NCBI GenBank assembly: GCA_963791325.1
Contig: CAWBRU010000011.1
Location: forward strand, 205,163 to 269,162
Direction of reading: 5' to 3'
DNA length: 64,000 bases
DNA from: JBEVJK01 sp963791325
Lineage (GTDB): Bacteria > Pseudomonadota > Alphaproteobacteria > Rhizobiales > Rhizobiaceae
Shown: piece after piece, positions 1-11,496 of the stretch
Layout of the letters: every line of letters starts with the position of its first letter
How positions within the stretch are numbered: the stretch's first letter is position 1
Made by a program: the position numbers and the translations under genes
The notes under the pieces: model-generated
Told to the model about the DNA's origin: nothing
Database searches by the model: none
Seen by the model: only the letters and a program-made list of their open reading frames with translations

Positions 1-925
1 CCCGCGCTGCCGCTCAGGCCGGCATGTAGCTCTTGGCAGACCTTCTGGCTCGTCTCGATGAAGCGGCGCATGGCGTCGCTGAGGCTGGTGCGCCGCCAGG
101 CGAGATGCGTCTCCACGATCACGGGCGGGTCGGTGACGATCGGCCGCGGCGCGATCGCGTTCTCGCCGCAGAAGCGCGGCATGCCGCAGAAGATGGTGAT
201 GCCGACGCCGGCCGTGACCAGGCCGAGGATGCCGGTCAGGCTCGACGCCTCCTGCGCGACCGTCAGCACCTGTCCGGCGCTCTGGAACGCGTCGACGACG
301 ATGCGGCGCAACGTCGGCCATTCCGCCTGGGTGCCCATCACCAGCTGCTGGCGGGCCAGCTCCTCGATGGTCAGCGCAGCTTTTGGCGGCGAGCGGATGG
401 CTGGGCGGCAGCAGCGCCATCAGCCGGTGGTGGGCGACCGGCCGCGACTCGATCTCGGAGCTCTGGAAGGAGCCCTCGATGAAGCCGAGGTCGATCTCGT
501 CCTGCAGGATCTTGTCGCGCTGAACCGGCGACGTCAGGTAGGTCAGCTCGAGCCGGACATCCGGATTGCTGACGGCGGAATTCGCGCGCAATGTCGGGCA
601 CCAGCGAATGGCCGGTGATGGTGGTGTAGCCGATCCTGAGGATCGCCTTGGTGCCCGAGGCCAGCAGCCGCACGGTGTTTTCGGCCGCATGTCGATGCGG
701 CCCAGGATGTCCTGCGCCTCCTCGAGCAGATAGCGGCCGGACTTCGGTCAGCCGGACCTTGCGCGTGGTGCGCTCGAGCAGCTTGACGCCGAGCCGCTCC
801 TCGAGCTCCAGCACGACCCGGCTGACTGCCGGCTGGGCCATCGTCAGCCGCTGTGCGGCGCGATGGAAATTGAGCTCTTCGGCCACGGCCACGAAGGTCG
901 AGAGATGTTTCAGATCGTAGCGCAT
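1..925 (-). pseudogene. LysR-type transcriptional regulator, frameshifted, runs to the left edge
   Basis: The N-terminus reads as a typical LysR winged helix-turn-helix over about 60 residues, with the segment MAQPAVSRVVLELEERLG as the recognition region. The effector-binding domain follows in pieces in different frames: a segment ending SLVPDIAREFRR near position 590 and a C-terminal piece between about 150 and 10. At least four one-base shifts are needed to read it through. The ATG at 925 was chosen because the family consensus begins there; an in-frame ATG lies at 979. About 306 residues would fit before the window edge, so the end may be just inside or just outside. It diverges from the hydantoinase operon, the usual layout for a local regulator. 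The effector is unknown. Confidence 0.8.
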
Positions 926-949
926 ATTGATAACGCAATTCATATCAAT
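926..949. promoter_or_regulatory. Inverted repeat, probable LysR operator (copy 1)
   Basis: The sequence is ATTGATA, ten bases, TATCAAT: two perfectly complementary 7-base arms touching the LysR start codon. This is where an autoregulated LysR protein usually binds. A nearly identical dyad occurs at 18595 to 18617 in the other divergent intergenic region of this island. A further half site, TATCAATTGA, lies at 1045 to 1054, closer to hyuA. That the LysR protein binds here is inferred. Confidence 0.6.
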
Positions 950-1167
950 CGATGCAGAAATGATTATTTCACATCGCAATGTCGCGCTGTCTAGTACTTA
1001 GAACTTATGAAAAAAGCGCCCTGGCAGGCGCGCCGGGGTGAACATATCAATTGAGCGTAGCAATGGGTGACCAAACGCTGCGGATTGCGCGCGGCTGGGA
1101 TCGGGGCGTTTCCAAGTTCAGAGCCGATCGACGTGCTGCCGGGCGTCGCTCGACCGGACGCAGAGCG

Positions 1168-3294
1168 ATGATCCGGGTCGGCGTCGACGTCGGCGGCACC
1201 TTCACCGACATCGTGCTCGAGCGCTCCGGGCCCGGCGGCAGCGGCCGCCAGGTGGCGGTCACCAAGGTGCGAGCACGCCGCACGACCAGTCCGAGGCGCG
1301 TTGTCGAGGGCATTCTCAAGGTGTGCCGGCTGGCCGGATGAGTCGCCGGCCGACGATCGACGCGGTGTTCCACGGCACCACCGTCGCCACCAACATGGTG
1401 ATCGAGCGCACCGGCGCGCGAGGTCGGCATGATCACGACCCGCGGCTTCCGCGACATCCTGCACATGGCGCGGCACAAGCGGCCGCACAATTTCTCGCTG
1501 CAGTTCGACGTGCCGTGGCAGTCGAAGCCGCTGGTCAGGCGCCGCAACCGCCTGGCGGTGAGCGAGCGGATCATGCCGCCGACCGGCGACGGTCGAGGTG
1601 CCGCTCGCCGAGGACGAGGTCGAAGCGGCGGCCGAGCTGTTCGCCAAGCGCGGCATGGACGCGGTCATCGTGGCGTTCCTGTTCTCGTTCCTCAACAACG
1701 AGCACGAGCAGCGGGCCAAGGAGATCGTGCAGGTCGATGCTGCCCGATGCCTTCGTCTGCGTGCTCGTCGGAGGTCGTCAACACGATCCGCGAATACGAG
1801 CGCTTCTCCAGCGCGGCGATGAACGCCTATATCGGCCCGAACACTTCGACCTATCTCGGCAATCTGGAAGGCCGTCTCCGCGCCAACGGCATCGAGGCCG
1901 ATCGTGCGCATCATGCAGTCGAATGGCGGCATCTCGACGCTCGAGAACTCGCAGCGAGCTGCCGATCGGGCTGCTGCTGTCGGGCCCGGCCGGCGGCGTC
2001 ATCGGCGGGCGCTGGACCGGCGAGCAATTGCGGCAAGGACAACGTCATCACCATCGACATCGGCGGCACGTCGGCCGACATCTCGGTCATCGAGAACGGC
2101 GAGCTGCGCGATCAAGAACCCGCGCGATACCGAGGTCGCCGGCCTGCCGGTGCTGGTGCCGATGATCGACATCGACGCCATCGGCGCCGGCGGCGGCTCG
2201 ATCGCCTAGGTCGATCCGGGCGGCGCGTTCCGCGTCGGCCCGCGCTCGGCGGGCGCCGTGCCCGGTCCGGCCTGCTACGCCAAGGGCGGCGAGGAGCCGA
2301 CGGTGACCGACGCGCAGGTGGTGCTCGGCCGGCTGGATCCCGAGCATTTCCTGGGCGGCGATCTCAAGATCGATGCCGTCGCTGTCGGCGCAAGGCGATC
2401 AGCAAGCACATCGCCAAGCCGCTCGGAACTGTCGCGTCGACGCAGGCGGCACTCGGCATCCTGAAGATCGTCAACAACAACATGGCGCTGGCGATCAATG
2501 CCAACTCGGTCGCCAAGGGCATCGATCCCCGCAACTTCACGCTGATGGGCTTCGGCGGCGCCGGACCGCTGCATTCGGTGTCGCTGGCCGAGGCGATCTC
2601 GCGCCAGGGACGTGATCGTGCCGGTGCATCCCGGCATCACCGCGGCGACCGGGCTGCTCGTCACCGACCTGCAATATGAATACACGCATTCGACGCTGCT
2701 GGTCGCTCGACAAGGCCGGCGAGGCGGAGTTCGCCAGGGCCAACGCCGTCGCTCGACGAGCTGATCGCCCGCGCCAACCAGCAGCTCGACGCCGACGGCA
2801 TCCCGGCCGAGCAGCGCCGCTTCCGCCAGATCGCCGAGTGCCGCTATGTCGGCCAGGGCTTCGAGCTGCGCGCCGAGATGCCGGACGGCCAGCTCGACAC
2901 GCGCAATCGTCGACGGCGATCATCGAGAACTTCTATCAGCGCCCACAAGCAGGTCTACGGCCATGCCTTCCGCGACCAGTCCTGCGAGATCGTCACGCTG
3001 CGCGTGGTGGCGACGGTCGCGGTCGAGACGCTGACGCTGCCGAAGCTGGCCAACGCGGCGGGCGCACGAATCCCGGCGAGGCCGTGCTCTACGCCGGCGC
3101 ACGGTGTTCGACGACGGCAAGGCGCTGCGAGACGCCGCGCTACCGGCGCGACAAGCTGCTCGGCCGACGACCGGGTCACCGGGCCTGCGCTGATCGTTCA
3201 GCACAATTCGACCACCATCGTCCCGCCGGGCTATGTCGCGATCGTCATGGCCTATGGCGACATGCTGATCCGCCGCGACAGGGAGCGGCCGGCC
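1168..3294 (+). pseudogene. hyuA: Hydantoinase/5-oxoprolinase family subunit A (N-methylhydantoinase A type), frameshifted
   Basis: The product would be the nucleotide-binding subunit of an ATP-dependent hydantoinase or oxoprolinase. The start gives MIRVGVDVGGTFTDIVLE, the family's N-terminal actin-like phosphate motif. Further blocks in order are a FHGTTVATNMVIERTGA segment near 1370, a DIGGTSADISVIENGE segment near 2055, AGPACYAKGG-like sequence near 2265, and FTLMGFGGAGPLHS near 2540. More than a dozen one-base shifts break it, for example near 1271, 1301, 1339, 1423, 1592, 1737 and 1763. There is one in-frame TAG at 2207 to 2209. The exact stop cannot be read because a shift lies close to it; the end given is the base before hyuB. 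The family fits about 700 residues, as here. Substrate specificity cannot be read from sequence. Confidence 0.85.
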
Positions 3295-5082
3295 ATGGCC
3301 AACAGCGATCGACCCCATCAGCCTGCAGGTCATCGGCGGCGCGCTGCATTCGATCGCCGAGCAGATGGGCAACGTGCTCTACCGGATGAGCTATTCCTCG
3401 ATCATCCGCGAGAGCCAGGATCTCGGCGCCGGGCTGTTCGACCGCGACTACAACACGCTGTGCGAATCCAATTCCACGCCGATGCATATCGGCTCGCTGC
3501 CGGGCTATCTGCGCGGCATCGAGAAGACGGTGCCGCTCGACGCCTGGAAGCCGGGCGACTGCGTCATCCACAACCACCCCTATTACGGCGCCAGCCATTC
3601 GCCCGACATCGCCATCGTCATGCCGGTGTTTTTCGGCGGCGAGCTGGTCGGCTTCTCGGCCAACACGGCGCACCATGTCGACATCGGCGCAGCGACGCCC
3701 GGCCTGGTCATCGACATTCCCGACGTGTTCGCCGAAGGCATGCTGCTCAACGGGCTGAAGCTCTACGACGAGGGCGTGCGCAACGAGGCGCTGTGGAAAT
3801 ACATCCGCGACAACACGCGCGTGCCCAGTCTGGTGATGGGCGATCTCGAGGCGCAGATCGCCTCGGCCGAGCTCGGCGTGCAGCGCTTCGCGCAGCTGCT
3901 CGACACCTACGGCAAGGACGACCGTGCTGCAGGCGACCCGGCAGCTGATGGACTACACCGAGGCGATGCTGCGCCGGGAGATCGCCAAGATCCCCGACGG
4001 CGACTATGTCGCGGAAGGCTTCCTCGACGATGACGGCCGCACCCGCGGCGTCACCTTGCCGCTCAAGGTCACGGTCAAGGTGCGCGGCGACGGCGTCGAG
4101 GTCGACACCACGGGCTCTTCGCGCGCAGGTGCCGACCGCCTTCAACGTGCCGTTCGAGGGCTCGACCAAGGTCGCCTGCTTCTTCGCCTTCCGGGCGCTG
4201 CTGCTCGATACCTATACCCATGCACGAAGTACATCCCGCAGAACGAGGGCTCGTTCCGGCCGGTCAAGGTGACGTCGCCGCTCGGCAGCATCTTCAACCC
4301 GATCGCGCCGGCCGCGGCGGAGGCCCGCTTCAGCCAGATCCAGCGGCTGTGTCGACCTGATCATCAAGGCGCTGGCGCCGGTGCTGCCCGACAAATGCAC
4401 CGCCGGCAATGCCGCGGTGCTGTCGTTTGCCGCCTATTCCGGCGTGCGCCCGAGCGGCGACTATTGGGTCTTCCTCGAGGTCAACGAGGCGGCGATGGGC
4501 GGACGTCCGCGCTCGGACGGTCCCGACACGGTCGAGGAACTGATGCGCAACACGCGCAACAATCCGCTCGAGGATCTCGGCATGCACCTGCCGCTGATCT
4601 GCGACCGCTACGAGGTGCGCGACGACGTGCCGCCGGGCGCCGGCAAGTTCCGCGGCGGGGCGGGCGTGGTGAAGTCGCAGCGCTATCTGACGCCGGGCTT
4701 CATGACGCACGAATCGGACCGCAACGAGGATGCGCCATGGGGCATTTTCGGCGGCAAGCCGGGACATGTCAGCAAGGTCGAGCTGCGCAAGAGCGGCAGG
4801 ACCGGCAAGGTCAGCTACCAGCCGGCCAAGTTCTCCGGCCTGCGCACCGAGGAGGGCGACGTCGTCACCTACTACTCGCCGGTCGGCGGCGGCTATGGCG
4901 ATCCGCTGGAGCGCGATCCCGCCAAGGTGCTCGACGACGTGCTCGACGGCTTCATCACCGTCGACCATGCGCGCGACGATTACGGCGTGGTGCTGGATGC
5001 CGTCGACGATGGCTACGGCTGGGCGCTCGACGAAGCGGCGACGCGGGCGCACCGCGCCGACCCTGGCGGTGCAGCTCGATGA
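3295..5082 (+). pseudogene. hyuB: Hydantoinase/5-oxoprolinase family subunit B, frameshifted
   Basis: This would be the second subunit of the HyuAB type ATP-dependent cyclic amide hydrolase. The start reads MANS, then after one extra base IDPISLQVIGGALHSIAEQMG, a standard HyuB N-terminus. Long undamaged stretches lie at 3365 to 3920 and 4381 to 5080, the latter with GGVVKSQRYLTPGF-like and YSPVGGGYGDPLERDP segments typical of the family C-terminus. Shifts are needed near 3305, 3922, 4126, 4225 and 4348. About 590 residues fits HyuB. It follows hyuA immediately, as expected for subunits of one complex. A last shift near 5065 makes the stop position uncertain. Confidence 0.85.
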
Positions 5083-5265
5083 GCAAGATGGCGTTGCGGG
5101 CGCAGCGCAGCGCGGAGATTCATTGCGGTTGCCGCCGCGGCGGACAGTGCGCCCAGCGCACGAGGCATCAGTTCCGGACAACGCTGGCCATGGGCGTCGA
5201 CGGGACAAGACCGCGAAAACGGCGATGCGCCATGCGCGATCGGGCGGCACCGGCAGACTCAAGCA

Positions 5266-6583
5266 ATGGGAGAACTCACAGATGAAAAAGTACAGGCAGA
5301 ATTCTTGAGCGGCCGCGTCTCGCGGCGCGCCGTGCTGAAGGGCGGCGCGGCGATCGCCGGCACGACGGCGGTCACCGGATTTCCGATGGTGTGGGCGCAG
5401 AACCTCAAGGACGTCACGCTCAACCACACCGGCATGTCCTATTCGACGCTGCGCCGACATCGCGCAAGCAGGCCGAGCAAGGATCTCGGCTTCAAGGTCG
5501 AGATGTCGGTGGTCGATCATCCCGGCCTGCTCAACCGCATCGTCAACGATCCGAAGTCGATCGACATCGCCGATATCGAGATCTGGCAGACCAAGGTCGC
5601 TGTGCCGCAGGGCGTGACGCAGGCGCGTCGAGATCGCCAAGATCAAGGATTGGGGCGAGCTGACGACGCTCTATACGGAGGGCACGTTCGACGGCAAGGA
5701 GGTGTCGCGCCAGGGCGACTCGCCGATCGAGTTCATGTACCGCGACGCGCTCGAGGCAAGACGGCTTCGTCGGCGGCCAAGACCGAGTGGGCGAACTTCG
5801 TGCCCGGCGTCTACAATGCCGACACGCTCGGCATCCGCCCCGATCTCGTCGGCCGTGAGATCACCAGCTGGGCCGATCTGATCTCGCCCGACTTCAAGGG
5901 CAAGACGGCGATCCAGAACATCCCGACCAACGGCATCATGGACGCGATGATGGCATTCGAGTCGGCCGGCGTGCTCAAATACGGCGACAAGGGCAATCCC
6001 GACCCAGGAGGAGCTCGACCAGACACGATCGCGCAAGCTGATCGAGCTCAAGAAGGGCGGCCATTTCCGTGCGCTGTGGAACACCTTCGACGAGATGCGT
6101 CAACCTGATGGCCGTCGGGCGAGGTGGTCATCCAGTCGATGTGGTCGCCGGCGGTCACCGCGGTCAAGGCGCAGGGCATCAAATGCGTCTACCAGCCGCT
6201 CAAGGAAGGCTATCGCGGCTGGGGCAACGGCCTGGCGCTGATGGCGCATCTCGACGGGCTGAAGCGCGACGCCGCCTACGAGTACCTCAACTGGTACAAT
6301 TCCGGCTGGGTCGGCGGCTTCATCGCCAAGCAGGGCTATTACAGCGCCAATCCGAAGACGGCGATGGCGAACCTCACCGAGAACGAGCGCGGCTTCTTCT
6401 ACGAAGGCAAGGCAGCGACGGCCGACATCACCAGCCCGACCGGCGAGAAGACCAACTCGGCCGGTGACGTGCGCGACGGCGGCTCCTACGAGGAGCGCTT
6501 CTCCAAGGTTGGCGGTGTGGAACAACCTGATGGACGAGGCCGAGTTCCTCTACGCCAAGTGGAACGAGTTCAACGCGGCATAG
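5266..6583 (+). pseudogene. ABC transporter substrate-binding protein (spermidine/putrescine type) with Tat signal, frameshifted
   Basis: This is the extracellular binding component of the importer encoded by the next three genes. Residues 19 to 25 read SRRAVLK, a good twin-arginine motif, followed by a hydrophobic stretch ending MVWAQ, so the folded protein would be exported by Tat. The body is a PotD/PotF-like family 1 solute-binding protein, with segments such as FVPGVYNADTLGIRPDLVG near 5800 and WSPAVTAVKAQGIKCVYQPL near 6140. Shifts occur near 5452, 5465, 5478, 5624, 5757, 6005, 6100, 6121 and 6510. The stop TAG at 6581 to 6583 follows the conserved end AKWNEFNAA. The solute is unknown; polyamine-type transporters often carry other cationic or amide compounds. 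Confidence 0.8.
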
Positions 6584-6667
6584 ACCTGCCGGCGGATTTA
6601 CCGGCAGGGGCGGCGCCGTGCCGCCCCGCCTCACTCTGCCCTGCAGGCGTCGACAGGCACGACAGAC

Positions 6668-7546
6668 ATGATGGCGCGCAAAAATCGGCCTCGCTGTCAC
6701 CTATCTCCAGGTGGCGCCGCTGACTGCTGGTGCTGCTCCTGTTCTTCGTCGTTCCGGTGGCGCTCGTCGTCGTCGTCAGCTTCTTCCGCTACCAGATGCT
6801 GGTCGGCATCGTGCCGGCACTTCACGCTTCAAGAACTACATCGACCTGCTCTCCAATCCGACGACCTGGCGCTCTATTTCTCGACGGTGAAGTTCACGCT
6901 GATCGTGCTCGTCATCACCTTCGTGCTCGGCTTCTGGATCGCCTATTTCCTGGTCTTCCACGTGCGCAACCTGCTGACCGCGATCGGCCTTTTCCTGGTC
7001 TGCACGGTGCCGTTCTGGACGTCCAACATCATCCGCATGATTTCGTGGCGGCCGGTGCTCGGCAAGGAAGGGCTGATCAACAGCGGCGCTGATCGAGCGC
7101 CGGCGTCGATCGACCAGCCGATCGAACTGGCTGCTCTATTCCGACTTCTCGGTGGTGGTGGCCTATGTCCATCTGTTCACGCTGTTCATGATCGTGCCGA
7201 TCTTCAATTCGATGGCGCGCATCGACAAGTCGCTGCTCGAGGCCGCCGTCGACGCCGGCGCCACGCGCTGGGGCGTGGTCTGGAACGTCGTGCTGCCGCT
7301 CTGCAAGACCGGCATCGCGCTCGGCGCGCTGTTCGTGGTGACGCTGGTGATGGGCGACTTCTTCGTCGTCACCGTGATGAGCGGCGGCCTCTCCGGCTCG
7401 GCCACGTCGGGCATCTTCAACGACCTGCAGTTCCTCAACTATCCGCGGGCGGCGGCGAACGCCGTCATCCTGCTCGATCGTCGTGCTGCTGATCGCCGCC
7501 GTCGATCTTCCGGCTGGTCGACGTGCGCAAGGAACTGGTGAGATAG
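6668..7546 (+). pseudogene. ABC transporter permease (spermidine/putrescine type, first subunit), frameshifted
   Basis: This is an inner-membrane subunit of the importer. Hydrophobic segments are readable in successive frames: LLLFFVVPVALVVVVSFFRY near 6730, FTLIVLVITFVLGFWIAYFL near 6895, and LGALFVVTLVMGDFFVVTVM near 7320. The permease loop LLEAAVDAGATRWGVVWNVVL near 7235 is the EAA motif that contacts the ATPase. Shifts are needed near 6680, 6725, 6822, 6860, 7090, 7130 and 7478 to 7505. The true stop after DVRKELVR is TAG at 7544 to 7546, three bases before the next gene. It resembles PotB-family permeases. Confidence 0.78.
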
Positions 7547-7549
7547 ACC

Positions 7550-8391
7550 ATGTCGCGCCACACCCTCCTACGGCCCGCGGCCCTGGACCTTCTACGTGCT
7601 GGCGACGCTGTTCACGCTGTTCGTCATCTTCCTCTACGGGCCGATGATCGCGGTCCTGGTGCTGTCGTTCCAGGGGCCGTCGGCGTCGCTGGTGTTTCCG
7701 CTGCGCGATCCGTCGCTGATGTGGTTCGACGAGCTGTTCAACCCGCGCCGCACCGGCGATGTCGTCGGCGCGTTCGACCGTTCGCTGCCGCTGGCGGTGA
7801 TCGTCATGATCCTGACGGTGCTGATCTCGGTGACCGCCGGCTTTGCCTTCCGCCGCCGCTTCCGCGGCGCCGACCGCGATCTTCTACACCGCGATCGCCA
7901 GCCTGATCGTGCCGGGCCTGGTGCTGTCGATCGGCATCCTGGTGACGTTCCGCTATCTCGGCTTGCCGGCGGCCTGGTACAGCTCCGGCGCTCGGCGCGC
8001 ATCTGTCCTGGTCGCTGCCCTTCGGGCTTGCTGATCATGTTCGCCGTGCTCGGCCGGCTCAATCCGTCCTACGAGGAGGCGGCCTACGATCTCGGCGCCA
8101 GCGCGCTGGCAGACGGTCAAGGACGTCGTCGTGCCGATCGTCTTTCCCGGCATGATCGCGGTGGCGCTGTTCGGCTTCACGCTTTCCTATGACGAGTTCC
8201 CGCGCAGCTGGCTCACCGTCGGCACCAAGAACACGCTGCCGCTCGAGATCTGGACGATGACCACCAACGTCACCTCGCCGGCGCTCTATGCGCTGGGCAC
8301 GGTGACCACCGTGGTGTCCTTCGTCGTCATCGCGCTGGCGCTCGTCGCTCGATCATCCTTATCCAGACGCAAAGCGGCTCGCGGAACATGA
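7550..8391 (+). pseudogene. ABC transporter permease (spermidine/putrescine type, second subunit), frameshifted
   Basis: This is the second membrane subunit, resembling PotC. It starts at the ATG three bases after the preceding stop. Readable segments include a long membrane helix around LATLFTLFVIFLYGPMIAV (7596), VIVMILTVLISVTAGFAF (7800), and the EAA loop YEEAAYDLGASAL near 8070. The C-terminal membrane segments around TTVVSFVVIALALV lie near 8310. Shifts occur near 7570, 7880, 7995, 8115 and 8352. The last one makes the exact stop uncertain, and the next gene overlaps it by a few bases in the usual manner of these operons. Confidence 0.78.
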
Positions 8392-9590
8392 ACATGCAGC
8401 CAAGTCACCGACGCAGCGGTTCAAGACCGCATCGCGCCGCCGCAGCACGGGTCCGGCGAGATCCGGCTGGTCAACATCACCAAGCAGTTCGGCAACGTCC
8501 TACGCCGTCAAGAACATCAATCTGACGATCCCGCACGGCTCCTATTGCTGCCTGCTCGGCCCGTCGGGCTGCGGCAAGACCACGATCCTGCGGATGATCG
8601 CCGGCCACGAGACGCCGACCTCGGGCGAGATCTATATCGGCGACCAGATGGTGGTCGGCAAGCCGCCGGTCGAGCGCGGCACGGCGATGATGTTCCAGAG
8701 CTATGCGCTGTTCCCGCATCTGACCGTTCTCGACAATGTCGCCTTCTACCTGAAGATGCGCGGCGTCGGCAAGGACGAGCGGCGGCGCAGGGCGCAGGAG
8801 ATGCTGCAGCGCGTGCAGCTCGATCACCTCAAGGACCGCATGCCGGCCCAGCTTTCCGGCGGCCAGCAGCAGCGCGTCGCGCTCGCGCGCTCGCTGATCA
8901 CCAATCCGAAGGTGCTGCTGCTCGACGAGCCGCTGTCGGCGCTCGACGAGTTCCTGCGGCTGCGCATGCGCGGCGAGCTGAAGAGCCTGCAGAACGAGCT
9001 CGGCATCACCTTCGTCCACGTCACCCACACCCAGCCCGAGGCGATCGCGCTGGCCGACATGGTGGTGGTGATGGATACCGGCCGCATCGACCAGGCCGAC
9101 ACCGCCAACGTCATCTTCGACCAGCCGACGACCCCCTATGTCGCCCGCTTCATGGGCGGCCAGAACGTGCTGACCGGCACGGTCGAGACAGGCGCTGCAG
9201 CACCGGCAGCGTGCGGATCAAGGCCGCGCAAGGCGCGATCTTCGAGGCCAATGCCGACGGCGACGGCCGCCACCGAGGCTCGCAGATGTCGATCGCCGTC
9301 CGGCGCGACCGATCGCGCTAGCCATCGCGGCGGCCGAGGCGCCAGGCGCGCGGTCAACTCGGTGCGCGGGCGTGGTCGAGGCGACCGAATACCAGGGCAG
9401 CTACGTCAAGGTGACGCGTCGATGTCGGCGGCGGCGTCTTCGTCGCCAATATGTCGGATCGCGCCTATTCCGCCGAGCCGGTGACCCGCGGCGACGCCGT
9501 GATCGCCAGCTGGAAGACGAGCGACGTTCATGTGCTGACCAAGGTCGACACGGGCAGGGAGGCGATCCGTATCTCGAGACCGGACACTGA
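8388..9590 (+). pseudogene. ABC transporter ATP-binding protein (PotA-like), frameshifted at both ends
   Basis: This ATPase powers the importer. The central part, 8594 to 9180, is undamaged and carries the Q-loop FQSYALFPH, the signature LSGGQQQRVALAR, Walker B VLLLDEPLSALD and the switch histidine in VTHTQPEA. Walker A LGPSGCGKTT is just upstream at about 8550. The C-terminal TOBE-like part is broken near 9190, 9270, 9330, 9370 and 9420 and ends DPYLETGH before TGA at 9588. The start at 8388 overlaps the permease stop. The length of about 400 residues fits PotA-type ATPases. Confidence 0.85.
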
Positions 9591-9679
9591 CGGGCATCGC
9601 GGCCTTACCGGCGTCGGATGGCGGCGGCAGATCGCATCCGCCGCCCGCCCTTCCCCGGTGACAATGGCAGGAGCAGAGC

Positions 9680-11068
9680 GTGAGCAGACTTGATGAGATC
9701 GCCGACCGCACGGCCGCCGGGATTGCACTCGCCTACCGGGCCGGCGAGGCGACGCCTCCCGAGGTGACCGAATGCCTGCTCGATCGCATCGAGAAGAGCC
9801 GAGGCCAAGGACAACATCTTCATCACCGTCACGGCCGAACGGGCGCCGGCAAGAAGCAGAGCGTGCCGCCGCGCGCTACCGGGCCGAGGCGCCGCTGTCG
9901 CCGCTCGACGGCGTGCCGATCGCCTGGAAGGATATTTTCGACGTCGCCGGCGCGCCGACCACCGCCGGCTCGAGACTGTTGGCGGGACGAGCCGGCAGAA
10001 GACGGCCGACATCCCTGTCGTCGCCAATGCCGCGGCCAGCCGGCCTGGTCACCATCGGCAAGGTCAACCTGACCGAGTTCGCCTATTCCGGCTCGGACTC
10101 AATCCGCATTTCGGCACGCCGATCAATCCCAACGACCGGGCGACGCCGCGCTCGCCGGGCGGCTCGTCGTCCGGGTCGGGCGCTGCGGTGGCGGCGCGGC
10201 TGGTGCCCGTGCGCGGTCGGTTCCGACACCGGCGGCTCGGTGCGCATTCCCGCCGCCTTCAACGGCGTCGTCGGCTACAAGACCAGCACCGGCCGCATCG
10301 ATGCCACCGGACTGGTGCCGCTGGCGCGCAGCTACGACACGATCGGCCCGCTGGCGCGCTCGGTGGAGGATTGCATCCTGGTCGATCATGGCGCTGCGCG
10401 GGGCGGTGCACAGTCGCCGTGCGGCGGCGCCGACCTCGGCATCGCTGACCGTGGTCGTTCCCGAGAACGTCGTCTTCGACGAGGCCGAGCCGGCCGTGGT
10501 CGACAATTTCGAAGCGCTCGCTGGAGGCGCTGGCGCAATGCCGGCGCGACCGTCCGGCGCGAGACGGTCGGCGGTGCTCGACGAGGTCCTGGCGACGAAC
10601 GCCAACTACGGCACGCTGACGGCGGCCGAGGCCTACACCGAATATCGCGACATCGTCGACAGCGACAAGGTCGATGCGATCGACCGCCGCGTCGTCCGGC
10701 GCATGCTCGACGGCAAGAAGATGGCGGCGGCCGACGTGCTGTCGATCCAGCGCGCACGCCAGCGCCTTATTCCGGTTTTCGAGGCCCAGTTGGCCGGCGC
10801 GCTGCTGGCCATGCCGACGACGCCGATCACCGCACCGGAAGTGGCGCCGCTGGAGGCCGACGACGAGGTCTTCCACCGCGTCAATGTGCTCGCCTTGCGC
10901 AACACCATGCTCGGCAATTTTCTCGACACCTGCGGCGTGGCGATGCCGAACGGCCGCGACGGCAAGCGGCTGCCGACGAGCCTTCTGCTTTCGGCGCCGC
11001 ATGGCGAGGACGAGCGGCTGCTCGGCCATGCGCTGGACGTCGAGCGCCTGCTTGGAGCGCTTGCGTGA
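9680..11068 (+). pseudogene. Amidase signature family hydrolase, frameshifted
   Basis: This would be a GatA-like amidase using a Ser-Ser-Lys triad to cleave C-N bonds. GTG at 9680 is preceded by an AGGAG ribosome site about eight bases upstream. The catalytic Lys block reads VPIAWKDIFDVAGAPTTAG near 9915; the glycine-serine loop lies near 10155; and the nucleophile block reads VGSDTGGSVRIPAAFNGVVG near 10215. From 10301 to 11068 most of the sequence reads on, ending in TGA at 11066. Shifts occur near 9800, 9855, 9985, 10100, 10205, 10385, 10445 and 10520. It sits between a transporter and carbamoylase/hydantoinase genes, which supports a role on an amide or carbamoyl intermediate. The substrate is unknown. 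Confidence 0.85.
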
Positions 11069-11103
11069 ATGTTCGCCGCGCGGGCGGCCAAGGAGGCGAC
11101 GGG

Positions 11104-11496
11104 ATGAGCGGCCGGCCGAGATCGTCGAAATTCGAGCGCGGGCTGAAGACGCGGCGCAGCGTGCTGGGTTCCGACTATGTGGATAAATCGCTTGCCCAGG
11201 CGGACGATTTCAACTGGGCGGGGCAGCAGCTGGCCACCGAATGGTGCTGGGACGAGATCTGGAACCGGCCCGGGCTCGATCGCCGGGCGCGCTCGATCCT
11301 CAACCTCGGCATGCTGGCCGCGCTCAACCGGCCGCACGAATTCCGCCTGCATGTGCGCGGGGCGATGAACAACGGCGTGACCAAGGCCGAGCTCCAGGAG
11401 ATCCTGCTGCAGATCGGCGCCTATTGCGGGGTGCCGGCCGCGCTCGACGGCTTCCGCAATGCCCAGGCGGTGCTCGAGGAGGTGGCGGGTGACTGA
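11104..11496 (+). CDS. Carboxymuconolactone decarboxylase family protein
   Basis: This is an intact 130-residue protein with the all-helical fold of gamma-carboxymuconolactone decarboxylase. The region ARSILNLGMLAALNRPHEF followed by HVRGAMNNGVTKAELQEILL is the conserved helix pair of PcaC-like proteins. Members act as decarboxylases or, when a CxxC is present, as AhpD-like peroxidases. No CxxC is visible, so a PcaC-like activity is more plausible. The stop overlaps the GTG of the next gene by eight bases, indicating translational coupling. Its role in this island is not clear; decarboxylation of a ring-cleavage acid is a guess. Confidence 0.88.
   Translation: MSGRPRSSKFERGLKTRRSVLGSDYVDKSLAQADDFNWAGQQLATEWCWDEIWNRPGLDRRARSILNLGMLAALNRPHEFRLHVRGAMNNGVTKAELQEILLQIGAYCGVPAALDGFRNAQAVLEEVAGD

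Noticed and set aside
926..949. A strict LysR T-N11-A box in the dyad
   Set aside because: The inverted arms are clear, but the T and A spacing does not fit T-N11-A exactly, so only a dyad is claimed.
1168..11068. Programmed ribosomal frameshifting as an explanation for the many frame changes
   Set aside because: Programmed shifts use one defined slippery site per gene. Here there are many per gene, at varied sequences and in unrelated families, without consistent slippery heptamers or downstream structures.
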